A DNA stretch of 63,800 nt from positions 1-63,800 of the forward strand of contig NZ_JACUUA010000005.1 in the NCBI RefSeq assembly GCF_014859565.1, read 5' to 3'. Every line of letters begins with the position of its first letter. The first letter of the stretch is position 1. The DNA comes from Marinospirillum sp. (GTDB taxonomy: Bacteria; Pseudomonadota; Gammaproteobacteria; Pseudomonadales; Halomonadaceae). Below, piece after piece: positions 20,019 to 27,478 of this stretch. A model generated the notes under the pieces. It was given only the letters and a program-made list of their open reading frames with translations. It made no database searches and had not been told where the DNA came from. Both the position numbers and the translations under genes were made by a program.

Positions 20019-20038
20019 ATATTAATTCGTGCTAATAT
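20019..20038. promoter_or_regulatory. Inverted repeat in the divergent efflux promoter region
   Basis: ATATTA and TAATAT, perfect 6-bp arms, are separated by 8 nt in the 229-bp gap between the adaptor and TolC-like genes. A second short repeat (TATGC/GCATA, 20036-20051) overlaps it. This is a candidate operator for a regulator encoded elsewhere. Confidence 0.35.
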
Positions 20039-20218
20039 GCTTTTGAGCATAATGTAGAGACCCAGAAGTGAACCGGATCAGAGAATAGACTGGCCGGTCT
20101 TACAGGAGTAGACTCTGCATTCTAAACCTAGTTGGCTGGTGAAAAAAGCCGAATACTGATTAAATGTTCTGATTGATTGTTTCAGTAACGGATTTTAGTG
20201 CTAGAGGAAATTGCCCCC

Positions 20219-21529
20219 ATGTACTGTAAAACGTACCGCAAAACGTTTCTGGCCAGTGCGCTGGCTTTATTGATGGCACCGGCACTGCAGGCTGCCAACT
20301 TGATGCAGGTGTATCAGGATGCAGTGCAGCAGGATGCTGAGCTGGCTATAGAAAAGGCCAGGCTGCAGCAATCACGCGCACAGATCAGCCAAGCCAACTC
20401 GTTTTTGTTGCCACAAGTTGAGGCAGCAGGCACCTGGTCGCGGGTGGATATGGATGGGGCACCAGAAAGTACCACCAACCTGAATATGACACTGAGCGCC
20501 AGTCAGGCGCTGTTTCATGGTGAAGCCTGGTTTGCCCGCAAGGCTGTACAGCAGGGTTTCTCTGCTGCTGAAGCCCGTTACCGGGATGCTGAACAGAACC
20601 TGCTGTTAAGAGTCTCGGAAGCCTACTTTAATGTGTTACGTGCCGAAGATAATCTGCGTTCTTCTCAGGCAGAAGAACAAGCGATCAAGCGCCAGCTGGA
20701 TCAAGCTCAGGAACAGTATGATGTGGGTCTGATTGCCATCACCAACGTACTCGAAGCCCGTGCAGCTTATGATGGTGCCCGCGCCATGCGTATTGCTGCT
20801 GAAGGGGCGCTGATGATCAGTTATGAAGATCTGGAACAGATCACCCGCCAGCGTTATGAACGGATTGATGTACTCCAGCCGGATTTGCCAGTGATTGCAC
20901 CACAGCCTAATGATCGCCAGGCGTGGGTGGATCAGGCCTTACAAAGCAGTCTGGCATTACAATCCGCCAGAGCCGGTTTACGCGCCTCGGAAGAACAGTT
21001 AAAAGCCAGTCGTGCCCGTCATCTACCGACTGTGGCGTTGTTTGGAGAATATTCAAAAGACTCGGATCGCCTGAACAACTACGGTGGAGACAATCAGACG
21101 GTGTTAGGTGTACGAGGCAGCGTCCAGCTTTATGGTGGTGGTCGTACCAGTGCCCAGATTCGTGAAGGCAGTTTTGCTCTGGAAGAAGCGCGTTCCAGCG
21201 AAGAGCTGGCGCAGCGTCAGGTACTGCAACAGACCCGTAGCCTGTTCACCCAGGTGAATACCGATGTGCTGACAGTACAAGCCCGAGCGCTGGCTATTCG
21301 TTCTTCGGAAAGTGCGCTGGAAGCAACCCGCACAGGGTACGAAGTGGGAACCCGCAATATTGTGGATGTGCTGAATGCCGAGCGTGCACTCTGGGCTGCC
21401 CGCCGCGATTATGATGCCGCTCGTTATAATTATCTGGTCAACCAGCTGCGGTTGAAGCGTGCTGCTGGCACACTGGCTGAAAGTGATCTGCAAGAACTTA
21501 ATCAGTGGTTGGTTAAAACATCCCGTTGA
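20219..21529 (+). CDS. TolC family outer-membrane channel protein
   Basis: The outer-membrane exit duct of the efflux system. The 436-residue precursor has a signal peptide (about 1-24, ending LQA) and two repeated outer-membrane efflux domains with long helical hairpins, as in TolC (QDAVQQDAELAIEKARLQQSRAQISQA; GTRNIVDVLNAERALWAARRDYDAARYNYL). AGAGGA stands 10 nt before the ATG at 20219; a GTG at 20198 is in frame but less likely. It is divergent from the adaptor-pump operon. A terminator follows 20 bp after the stop. Confidence 0.93.
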   Translation: MYCKTYRKTFLASALALLMAPALQAANLMQVYQDAVQQDAELAIEKARLQQSRAQISQANSFLLPQVEAAGTWSRVDMDGAPESTTNLNMTLSASQALFHGEAWFARKAVQQGFSAAEARYRDAEQNLLLRVSEAYFNVLRAEDNLRSSQAEEQAIKRQLDQAQEQYDVGLIAITNVLEARAAYDGARAMRIAAEGALMISYEDLEQITRQRYERIDVLQPDLPVIAPQPNDRQAWVDQALQSSLALQSARAGLRASEEQLKASRARHLPTVALFGEYSKDSDRLNNYGGDNQTVLGVRGSVQLYGGGRTSAQIREGSFALEEARSSEELAQRQVLQQTRSLFTQVNTDVLTVQARALAIRSSESALEATRTGYEVGTRNIVDVLNAERALWAARRDYDAARYNYLVNQLRLKRAAGTLAESDLQELNQWLVKTSR

Positions 21530-21549
21530 TTGTTTTGACCTGTGAAGAG

Positions 21550-21582
21550 AACCCCGGCCTGACACGCTGGGGTTTTTGTTTT
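21550..21582 (+). terminator. Rho-independent terminator after the TolC-like gene
   Basis: A 9-bp stem with one wobble pair (AACCCCGGC, 21550-21558; GCTGGGGTT, 21566-21574) has a 7-nt loop and is followed by a T-rich run. Confidence 0.85.
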
Positions 21583-21634
21583 GTGCGTCAGGCATGGCGC
21601 GGGGAACCTAAAGTTTTTAAACAACCCTTTTTCG

Positions 21635-21662
21635 TTACAACTCATAGCCTAATCGCTAGAAT
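21635..21662 (+). promoter_or_regulatory. Sigma-70 promoter of birA-coaX
   Basis: TTACAA (21635-21640) and TAGAAT (21657-21662) are 16 bp apart, just upstream of birA. The start would lie within a few bases of the AGGAG ribosome binding site, so the leader is very short. Confidence 0.5.
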
Positions 21663-21683
21663 ACCTCCGATCAGGAGATTGCG

Positions 21684-22655
21684 ATGAATTTATACCCTTT
21701 AATCAAGATATTGGCAGATGGCAGGTTTCATACTGGGACAGTTTTAGGTTCCATTCTAGGTATTTCTCGCACAGCCGTCTGGAAACAGGTGCGGCGGCTG
21801 TCAGTGTTAGGTCTTGAATACCAAATGGATAAGCCACGAGGTTACGCCTTGTTATCACCCCTGGATCTGCTGGACTCATCCACAATTCAATCACTTCTCA
21901 GCGATTCATCCCCTGCGCTAAAGGCAGAAACTATTCCAACGATTGATTCGACCAACATGGAGCTATTGCGCCGTGTTAATCAAGGTCTTTCTATTCATGG
22001 AACTTTGCTCACTGCTGAAATGCAAACTCTAGGCCGTGGTCGGCGTGGACGTGGATGGTTCAGTCCTTTTGCATCCTCTATCAGTATGTCTATTGGCTGG
22101 GACTTTGATGGCTCAGCCAACGAGCTACAAGGACTTAGCCTTGCCGTTGGTGTGGCCATTCAGAAGGCTTTGCAGGGTTTAAATATAGAAGGTGCAGGGC
22201 TTAAGTGGCCTAATGATATTTATACTGCTCAAGGTAAATTGGGCGGTATCTTGATTGAGATTACGGGTGATCTTGCTGGTCCATGCCAGTTGATTGTAGG
22301 TGTTGGTATTAATGTTGTCAGCAATTCTTTTGCGAATGAAGTAGACCAAGCTGTTGGTTTTATTGATCAATTGTCCACTGATGTGCCAACAAGAAGTCAA
22401 ATAGTTGTCGCCTGTGCCGAGGAGGTGGTAAAGGTGCTTGAGCAGTTTCAGGTTAATGGATTCAGCTTCTGGCAGGATGAATGGAACAAACGGCATATCT
22501 GGGCAGGACAAGCTGCCAAAATTATTACGCAAAAAGGTGAAACAGCTGTTGTGCTTGGGGGGGTAAATGCCATGGGTGAGCTTGAAGTGGTTTATCCATC
22601 GGGTGAGCGAGCCTATATAAACTCTGGTGAGGTAAGTGTGAGGATTAATTCTTGA
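21684..22655 (+). CDS. birA: Biotin--[acetyl-CoA-carboxylase] ligase / BirA
   Basis: Attaches biotin through biotinyl-AMP to the AccB carrier protein. The 323-residue protein has an N-terminal winged helix (about 1-60, ISRTAVWKQVRRL), so it can also act as a biotin-operon repressor. The ligase domain has GRGRRGRGW (117-125), KWPND (174-178) and GGILIE (187-192). CAGGAG precedes the ATG. It overlaps coaX by 4 bp, the same pairing as in Pseudomonas. Confidence 0.95.
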   Translation: MNLYPLIKILADGRFHTGTVLGSILGISRTAVWKQVRRLSVLGLEYQMDKPRGYALLSPLDLLDSSTIQSLLSDSSPALKAETIPTIDSTNMELLRRVNQGLSIHGTLLTAEMQTLGRGRRGRGWFSPFASSISMSIGWDFDGSANELQGLSLAVGVAIQKALQGLNIEGAGLKWPNDIYTAQGKLGGILIEITGDLAGPCQLIVGVGINVVSNSFANEVDQAVGFIDQLSTDVPTRSQIVVACAEEVVKVLEQFQVNGFSFWQDEWNKRHIWAGQAAKIITQKGETAVVLGGVNAMGELEVVYPSGERAYINSGEVSVRINS

Positions 22656-23440
22656 TTCTTGATCTGGATATTGGCAATACACTGACCAAATGGCGCTTAA
22701 AACACATCACCGATAACCGGGTTGTTGATCGCGGTTCTATCTGGACAAGAGATCGTTGGGAGGATTCGGAAGAGATACCGGATTTTCGTGACATCAAGCT
22801 GATGCGTGTATCGAATGTTGCTGGCAAAGAAGTCTTGTCAGAGCTTGAGCGTATCTCCAGGCGATATAGAATACCACTGCATATTGCTCGCTCCACAGAG
22901 CGCTTTGCGGGCGTTAGGAACGGTTACAAAGAGCCCGCTAAGCTGGGTGTTGATCGTTGGCTGGGTGTGTTGGCGGGCTACCATGCAATGGGTGGTTGCT
23001 GTGTGGTGGATTGTGGCAGTGCTATCACCATTGATCTTGTGCTGGGTGGGGGAGAGCATCTGGGTGGTTATATTGCGCCAGGTGTACGCCTGATGAAAGA
23101 AAGCCTGAAGCTTGGAACACGGAATGTACCTGTTGATCCTGATGAAAACCACAAGGGTTTGATGACGCCGGGTACAACAACCCATGAGGCAGTCAGTCAT
23201 GGTATCTATCTGGCTGCTATTGGCCAGATCAACCTGGCATATGAACAAATGGTGCGGCATCACCTGATCAAAATGCCAATGATATTAACGGGTGGTGATG
23301 CCCTACTGGTCTCTGGAGGGCTAGAGATAAAAGCACTTTGTTGGCCAGACATGGTGTATGCGGGACTTGAATTGATGTTTCCTGTAACGCAAGCGGAAAA
23401 AAAAGGCGACCTGACAGGTATGCCTTGTAAAGAATTATAA
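22652..23440 (+). CDS. coaX: Type III pantothenate kinase
   Basis: Phosphorylates pantothenate in the first step of coenzyme A synthesis; the type III enzyme differs from CoaA in fold. The 262-residue product starts MILDLDIGNTLTKWR, placing the phosphate-binding DxGNT motif at the very N-terminus. This fixes the TTG at 22652 as the start. GVDRWLGVLAGY, VVDCGSAITID and GGYIAPG follow as expected. The TTG overlaps the TGA of birA (TTGA), implying translational coupling. Confidence 0.94.
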   Translation: MILDLDIGNTLTKWRLKHITDNRVVDRGSIWTRDRWEDSEEIPDFRDIKLMRVSNVAGKEVLSELERISRRYRIPLHIARSTERFAGVRNGYKEPAKLGVDRWLGVLAGYHAMGGCCVVDCGSAITIDLVLGGGEHLGGYIAPGVRLMKESLKLGTRNVPVDPDENHKGLMTPGTTTHEAVSHGIYLAAIGQINLAYEQMVRHHLIKMPMILTGGDALLVSGGLEIKALCWPDMVYAGLELMFPVTQAEKKGDLTGMPCKEL

Positions 23441-23511
23441 AAAAGGCCTTGCTCAGTAGTCTGTTAGCTGGTAAAGTTGCCGCCGTTGTTGAGGGAGAGC
23501 TAAAAAATCCT

Positions 23512-23539
23512 TTGACAACAACGACAAATCATCTAAAAT
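23512..23539 (+). promoter_or_regulatory. Strong sigma-70 promoter of the tRNA-secE operon
   Basis: A perfect TTGACA (23512-23517) and TAAAAT (23534-23539), spaced by 16 bp, lie just upstream of tRNA-Tyr. The following GC-rich discriminator is typical of stringently controlled stable RNA promoters. Confidence 0.8.
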
Positions 23540-23552
23540 TTGTCGCCTCGCT

Positions 23553-23636
23553 GGAGGGGTACCCGAGTGGTCAAAGGGAGCAGACTGTAAATCTGCCGCG
23601 CGAGCTTCGAAGGTTCGAATCCTTCTCCCTCCACCA
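23553..23636 (+). tRNA. tRNA-Tyr (anticodon GTA)
   Basis: An 84-nt cloverleaf with a long variable arm. The acceptor stem pairs GGAGGGG with the 3' end before an encoded CCA. The anticodon GTA is at 23587-23589 and the T-arm GGTTCGAATCC is intact. It is first of a four-tRNA cluster upstream of secE. Confidence 0.97.
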
Positions 23637-23650
23637 GATTCTGCGGGCAT

Positions 23651-23724
<74 letters not shown>

Positions 23725-23730
23725 GAATAT

Positions 23731-23805
23731 GCTCATGTAGCTCAGGGGTAGAGCACACCCTTGGTAAGGGTGAGGTCGACGGTTCAAATCCGTCCATGAG
23801 CTCCA
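23731..23805 (+). tRNA. tRNA-Thr (anticodon GGT)
   Basis: A 75-nt cloverleaf with acceptor GCTCATG/CATGAGC, anticodon loop TTGGTAA in a CACCC/GGGTG stem, and encoded CCA. In most relatives a tuf gene follows; here tRNA-Trp follows after 63 nt. Confidence 0.97.
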
Positions 23806-23838
23806 CGATATTCGATTAGTATGCGGAGTCGTGTAGCA

Positions 23839-23853
23839 GGTGCAGTCAGCACC
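23839..23853 (+). other. Small hairpin in the tRNA-Thr to tRNA-Trp spacer
   Basis: GGTGC (23839-23843) and GCACC (23849-23853) form a perfect stem with a 5-nt loop. It lies in the 63-nt spacer where tuf is usually found. It may be a processing signal or a scar left by tuf loss. Confidence 0.4.
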
Positions 23854-23868
23854 GGTGATGCCAGATAC

Positions 23869-23944
23869 AGGCCAGTAGCTCAATTGGCAGAGCGGCGGTC
23901 TCCAAAACCGCAGGTTGGGGGTTCGATTCCCTCCTGGCCTGCCA
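23869..23944 (+). tRNA. tRNA-Trp (anticodon CCA)
   Basis: A 76-nt cloverleaf with acceptor AGGCCAG, anticodon CCA at 23902-23904 in loop CTCCAAA, T-arm GGGTTCGATTCCC and encoded CCA. It precedes secE, as in Pseudomonas. Confidence 0.97.
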
Positions 23945-23960
23945 ATCTCCCTCAGATTGG
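23942..23960 (+). promoter_or_regulatory. Hairpin joining the tRNA-Trp 3' end to the secE leader
   Basis: CCAATCT (23942-23948) and AGATTGG (23954-23960) form a perfect 7-bp stem with a 5-nt loop; the left arm starts with the CCA of tRNA-Trp. It is followed by an AT-rich stretch and may guide 3' processing or reduce read-through into secE. Confidence 0.5.
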
Positions 23961-24008
23961 TATTGATAATTTTCCATAAGTCGCTGCTGCAAGGAGTCAG
24001 TTTCTCTA

Positions 24009-24377
24009 ATGAAAGCAAAAGCCGAAGCTCAGCCAGTTAGACTGGATGGTTTTAAGTGGGCGCTGGTCATTGCGCTGATTGCTGTGGCAGTAATTGGTAA
24101 TATGTATTTCTCAGATTCGCCCCTCCTGTACAGGGTGGTTGGCGTTGTTTTGCTGTCTGTAGTAGCTGTGCTGGTTTTTCTGCAAACCTTAAAAGGTCAG
24201 AAGCTTATCGTTCTAGCCAAAGAGGCACGCACTGAAATTCGCAAAGTGATATGGCCTACGCGTCCTGAAACCATTCAGACAACTTTAATCGTGCTGGCAG
24301 CAGTGGCTATTGTTGCTTTCCTCTTGTGGCTGATTGATCTGATGCTCAGTTCTGCCATCAGAGGTCTGATTTACTAG
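24009..24377 (+). CDS. secE: Preprotein translocase subunit SecE
   Basis: An essential inner-membrane subunit that clamps SecY in the protein export channel. The 122-residue product has three predicted membrane segments (about 18-35, 45-62 and 92-113), the long proteobacterial form. It also has the conserved cytoplasmic helix EARTEIRKVIWPTRPETIQTT. AAGGAG lies 12 nt before the ATG. It is in the classic secE-nusG pair. Confidence 0.97.
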   Translation: MKAKAEAQPVRLDGFKWALVIALIAVAVIGNMYFSDSPLLYRVVGVVLLSVVAVLVFLQTLKGQKLIVLAKEARTEIRKVIWPTRPETIQTTLIVLAAVAIVAFLLWLIDLMLSSAIRGLIY

Positions 24378-24386
24378 GAGCATAAA

Positions 24387-24920
24387 ATGGCCAAGCGCTG
24401 GTATGTTGTACATGCATATTCGGGTTTTGAAAAACAGGTCATGCGTTCACTGCTTGAGCGGGTAAAGCTCAAGGAGATGGAGGATCTGTTTGGTCAGATC
24501 CTTGTTCCCACTGAAGAAGTGGTCGAAATGCGCGATGGTAAAAAGCGCAAGAGCGAGCGTAAATTTTACCCAGGATATGTCCTGGTTGAGATGGAAATGA
24601 ATGATGATAGCTGGCACCTGGTGAAAGAAACACCCAAGGTGCTTGGCTTTATTGGTGGTACGCCTGAAAAGCCTGCGCCAATCACAGCTCGTGAAGCAGA
24701 TAGCATTCTGCAGCGTGTACAGGATGGCAGTGACAAGCCGCGTCCTCGCACGATGTTTGAGCCTGGTGAGGCTGTGCGTGTTCTGGATGGGCCTTTTGCT
24801 GACTTCAATGGTGTGGTTGAAGAAGTTAACTACGAAAAGAGCCGCGTTCAGGTTTCCGTGTTAATTTTTGGTCGTCCAACACCTGTTGAGCTTGAATTTG
24901 GTCAGGTAGAAAAAGACTAA
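24387..24920 (+). CDS. nusG: Transcription termination/antitermination factor NusG
   Basis: Binds RNA polymerase, modulates pausing and Rho action, and links transcription to the ribosome through S10. The 177-residue protein has the NGN domain ([37 protein letters not shown]) and a C-terminal KOW domain ([23 protein letters not shown]). It follows secE by 9 bp. Confidence 0.98.
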   Translation: MAKRWYVVHAYSGFEKQVMRSLLERVKLKEMEDLFGQILVPTEEVVEMRDGKKRKSERKFYPGYVLVEMEMNDDSWHLVKETPKVLGFIGGTPEKPAPITAREADSILQRVQDGSDKPRPRTMFEPGEAVRVLDGPFADFNGVVEEVNYEKSRVQVSVLIFGRPTPVELEFGQVEKD

Positions 24921-24964
24921 CTACCCGGCCTTGCAGTGACCGGTTTGCCGGTTGAATACTAAAT

Positions 24965-24990
24965 GGGGAGCCGAAAGGCGTTAGAACCCA
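24965..24990 (+). promoter_or_regulatory. Candidate L1 translational operator upstream of rplK
   Basis: GGG and CCC (24987-24989) enclose GCC-GAAA-GGC (24970-24979) plus an asymmetric internal loop, ending just before the rplK ribosome binding site. L1 is known to repress the L11-L1 mRNA at a site of this general form, mimicking its 23S target. The match is by eye. Confidence 0.55.
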
Positions 24991-25002
24991 CAGGAGTGAA
25001 TC

Positions 25003-25434
25003 ATGGCTAAGAAAGTACAGTCGTATATCAAGCTGCAAGTTGCAGCGGGTAAAGCGAACCCCAGTCCACCCGTTGGCCCTGCATTGGGTCAGCACGGTGT
25101 GAACATCATGGAGTTCTGTAAAGCGTTTAACGCAGCTACTTCTGAGATTGAAGTTGGCCTGCCGATTCCTGTTGTAATTACTGTTTACAGTGACCGCAGT
25201 TTTACCTTTATCACCAAAACTCCTCCTGCTTCTGTCCTGCTGAAAAAAGCTCTGGGACTGAAGTCTGGCTCTGCGGTGCCCAACAAGAACAAAGTTGGCA
25301 AAATCACCCGCGAGCAGTTGGAAGTAATTGCTACAACCAAACAGCCTGACTTGACTGCTGCGGACATGGATTCTGCTGTCCGTACAATCGCTGGTACTGC
25401 CCGTAGCATGGGTATTGATGTGGAGGGCGTGTAA
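25003..25434 (+). CDS. rplK: 50S ribosomal protein L11
   Basis: Forms the GTPase-associated centre with L10 and L7/L12 and binds 23S rRNA near the thiostrepton site. The 143-residue sequence has [32 protein letters not shown] at the N-terminus and the RNA-binding C-terminal domain ending [13 protein letters not shown]. It abuts rplA with no spacer. Confidence 0.98.
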   Translation: MAKKVQSYIKLQVAAGKANPSPPVGPALGQHGVNIMEFCKAFNAATSEIEVGLPIPVVITVYSDRSFTFITKTPPASVLLKKALGLKSGSAVPNKNKVGKITREQLEVIATTKQPDLTAADMDSAVRTIAGTARSMGIDVEGV

Positions 25435-26130
25435 ATGGCCAAGTTAACCAAGCGTCAAAAGCTGATTGCAGAACAAGTTGATGCAACCAAAGCTTACAGT
25501 ATTGAAGAAGCGGTTGCTCTGTTGAGTGGTCTGCCCGCAGTCAGGTTCAAAGAAACCATTGAAGTTGCTGTGAACCTGGGTGTTGATCCACGTAAATCTG
25601 ATCAGGTTGTACGTGGCGCTACAGTTCTGCCTAACGGTACTGGTAACTCAGTGCGTGTGGCCGTATTTGCCCAAGGCGCTGCTGCTGAAGCTGCAAAAGC
25701 CGCTGGTGCTGATCTGGTAGGCATGGACGATCTGGCTGAGCAGGTCAAAAAAGGCGAAATGAATTTTGATGTGGTTATCGCTGCCCCTGATGCCATGCGT
25801 GTTGTAGGTATGCTGGGTCAGATTCTGGGTCCGCGTGGCCTGATGCCTAACCCAAAAGTAGGTACTGTAACCCCTGATGTTGCCACCGCAGTTAAAAATG
25901 CCAAGGCGGGTCAGGTACGTTTCCGTACTGATAAGAACGGTATTATTCATGCCGGTGTTGGCAAGATCGATTTTGCTGCTGATGCAATCCGCGGCAACAT
26001 CGAAGCGTTGTTGGCTGATCTGAAAAAGCTCAAGCCATCTTCTTCAAAAGGTATTTATATGAAGAAGGTGACCCTGTCGAGCACCATGGGTCCTGGTCTG
26101 AATATTGATATTTCAAGCCTGACCCTGTAA
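25435..26130 (+). CDS. rplA: 50S ribosomal protein L1
   Basis: Forms the mobile L1 stalk and helps release E-site tRNA; it also represses its own operon. The 231-residue protein has [26 protein letters not shown] and [16 protein letters not shown], the family signature. The ATG follows the rplK stop directly, suggesting translational coupling. Confidence 0.98.
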   Translation: MAKLTKRQKLIAEQVDATKAYSIEEAVALLSGLPAVRFKETIEVAVNLGVDPRKSDQVVRGATVLPNGTGNSVRVAVFAQGAAAEAAKAAGADLVGMDDLAEQVKKGEMNFDVVIAAPDAMRVVGMLGQILGPRGLMPNPKVGTVTPDVATAVKNAKAGQVRFRTDKNGIIHAGVGKIDFAADAIRGNIEALLADLKKLKPSSSKGIYMKKVTLSSTMGPGLNIDISSLTL

Positions 26131-26179
26131 CAAACTTTGCGGTTATCAGTGAATGCTTTGTTCGCTGGTAACCCGTCAA

Positions 26180-26335
26180 AGACCGCAGGAGCAATCAAAA
26201 ATTGCTTAATAGCCTGCGCAGATGGATGACCGCCGAAATTGTCGGTCCAACCATCATACCGACCTCGGAACTATCCGGGGGGTTGGAAACCGTGGAAGGG
26301 TCTGTTACTCAGGCTTTTCCGTAACAGGAGCAAGA
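26180..26335 (+). promoter_or_regulatory. Ribosomal protein L10 leader
   Basis: The 209-nt gap before rplJ contains GCAGG-AGCAAT-CAAAA-ATTGCT and then CCTGC (26185-26217), a stem with one asymmetric loop typical of gammaproteobacterial L10 leaders. A longer-range fold follows up to the ribosome binding site at 26326. In E. coli the L10-L12 complex binds here and represses translation of rplJ-rplL. Confidence 0.8.
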
Positions 26336-26339
26336 TAAA

Positions 26340-26843
26340 GTGGCACTAAGTCTCAAAGACAAACAGGCCATTGTTGGCGAAGTCAACGATGCTGCCAAAG
26401 CTGCTCTGTCCGTAGTTCTCGCTGATTCACGCGGTGTCACTGTAAGCGCCATGACCGAGCTGCGTAAGCAGGCTCGTGAAGCGGGTGTCCAGATGCGTAT
26501 TGTTCGTAATACCCTGGCGCGCCGTGCATTTGCAGACACCACCTATGAGTGCCTTGAACAGGCACTGACAGGTCCGACTCTGATTGCATTTTCTATGGAA
26601 CATCCGGGTGCAGCTGCTCGTCTGTTCAAAGATTTTGCCAAGAGTCAGAAGGCATTTGAAGTTAAAGCGATGGCTTACGAGGGCGAGCTGATTCCAGCTG
26701 CTGATATCGACCGTCTGGCAACACTGCCGACTTACGACGAAGCAATTGCAAAGCTGATGGCTACCATGAAAGAAGCCGCAGCGGGCAAACTGGTACGTAC
26801 CCTTGCAGCCCTGCGCGACCAGAAGCAGGAGGAAGCAGCTTAA
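26340..26843 (+). CDS. rplJ: 50S ribosomal protein L10
   Basis: Anchors L7/L12 dimers to the ribosome and is the autogenous repressor of the operon. The 167-residue protein starts with GTG at 26340 after AGGAG. It has [22 protein letters not shown] at the N-terminus, and the C-terminal helix that carries L7/L12 ends [11 protein letters not shown]. The structured leader lies upstream. Confidence 0.98.
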   Translation: MALSLKDKQAIVGEVNDAAKAALSVVLADSRGVTVSAMTELRKQAREAGVQMRIVRNTLARRAFADTTYECLEQALTGPTLIAFSMEHPGAAARLFKDFAKSQKAFEVKAMAYEGELIPAADIDRLATLPTYDEAIAKLMATMKEAAAGKLVRTLAALRDQKQEEAA

Positions 26844-26906
26844 TTGCTGCTTTCCTTGATTTAATTCTGAGTCATCAAACTCACTATTTACTCAGGTAAA
26901 GTTAAC

Positions 26907-27275
26907 ATGGCACTTAATAAAGAAGACATTCTCAACGCTATTGCTGAAATGACTGTAATGGAAGTTGTAGAACTGGTCAGCGCAATGGAAGAGAAGTTTG
27001 GCGTTTCTGCAGCTGCCGCTGTAGTAGCAGGTCCTGCAGGCGCTGCCGAAGCGGCTGAAGAAAAAACTGAATTTGATGTTGTTCTGACTTCTGCTGGTGA
27101 GAAGAAAGTAAACGCGATCAAAGCAGTTCGTGAAATCACTGGCCTGGGTCTGAAAGAAGCCAAGGCAATGGTTGATGGCGCTCCTGCCACAGTTAAGGAA
27201 GGTGCTTCCAAGGCTGATGCAGATGCTGCCAAGGCCAAGCTTGAAGAAGCCGGCGCGACGGTGGAACTTAAGTAA
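26907..27275 (+). CDS. rplL: 50S ribosomal protein L7/L12
   Basis: Recruits translation factors and stimulates their GTPase activity; present in several copies per ribosome. The 122-residue acidic protein has the dimerising N-terminal helices, an Ala-rich hinge (about 36-50) and the C-terminal domain with [21 protein letters not shown] and [15 protein letters not shown]. Confidence 0.98.
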   Translation: MALNKEDILNAIAEMTVMEVVELVSAMEEKFGVSAAAAVVAGPAGAAEAAEEKTEFDVVLTSAGEKKVNAIKAVREITGLGLKEAKAMVDGAPATVKEGASKADADAAKAKLEEAGATVELK

Positions 27276-27309
27276 TTTGCATGGCAGCTTACGGCTGCTT
27301 TAGCAGAAT

Positions 27310-27344
27310 GGCTGGTGGTGCCTGTGCACCGCCGGCCTTTTTCT
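27310..27344 (+). terminator. Attenuator between rplL and rpoB
   Basis: A 12-bp stem with two wobble pairs (27310-27321 and 27326-27337), loop CTGT, is followed by TTTTT. It has the form of a Rho-independent terminator. In E. coli a partial terminator at the same place lowers rpoBC transcription relative to rplL. Confidence 0.85.
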
Positions 27345-27478
27345 GTTGAAGCAAGCTGAGTTGGGTTGACTGTGAGCCGTATTAATATTGCGGCAGGTCA
27401 CAGCCGGGGGACACCTCCCCTTGAAGGTGTAGTGACCACTTGCGGTCTGGTTTCTGGTGAACAAGCTGGGGAAAACTG

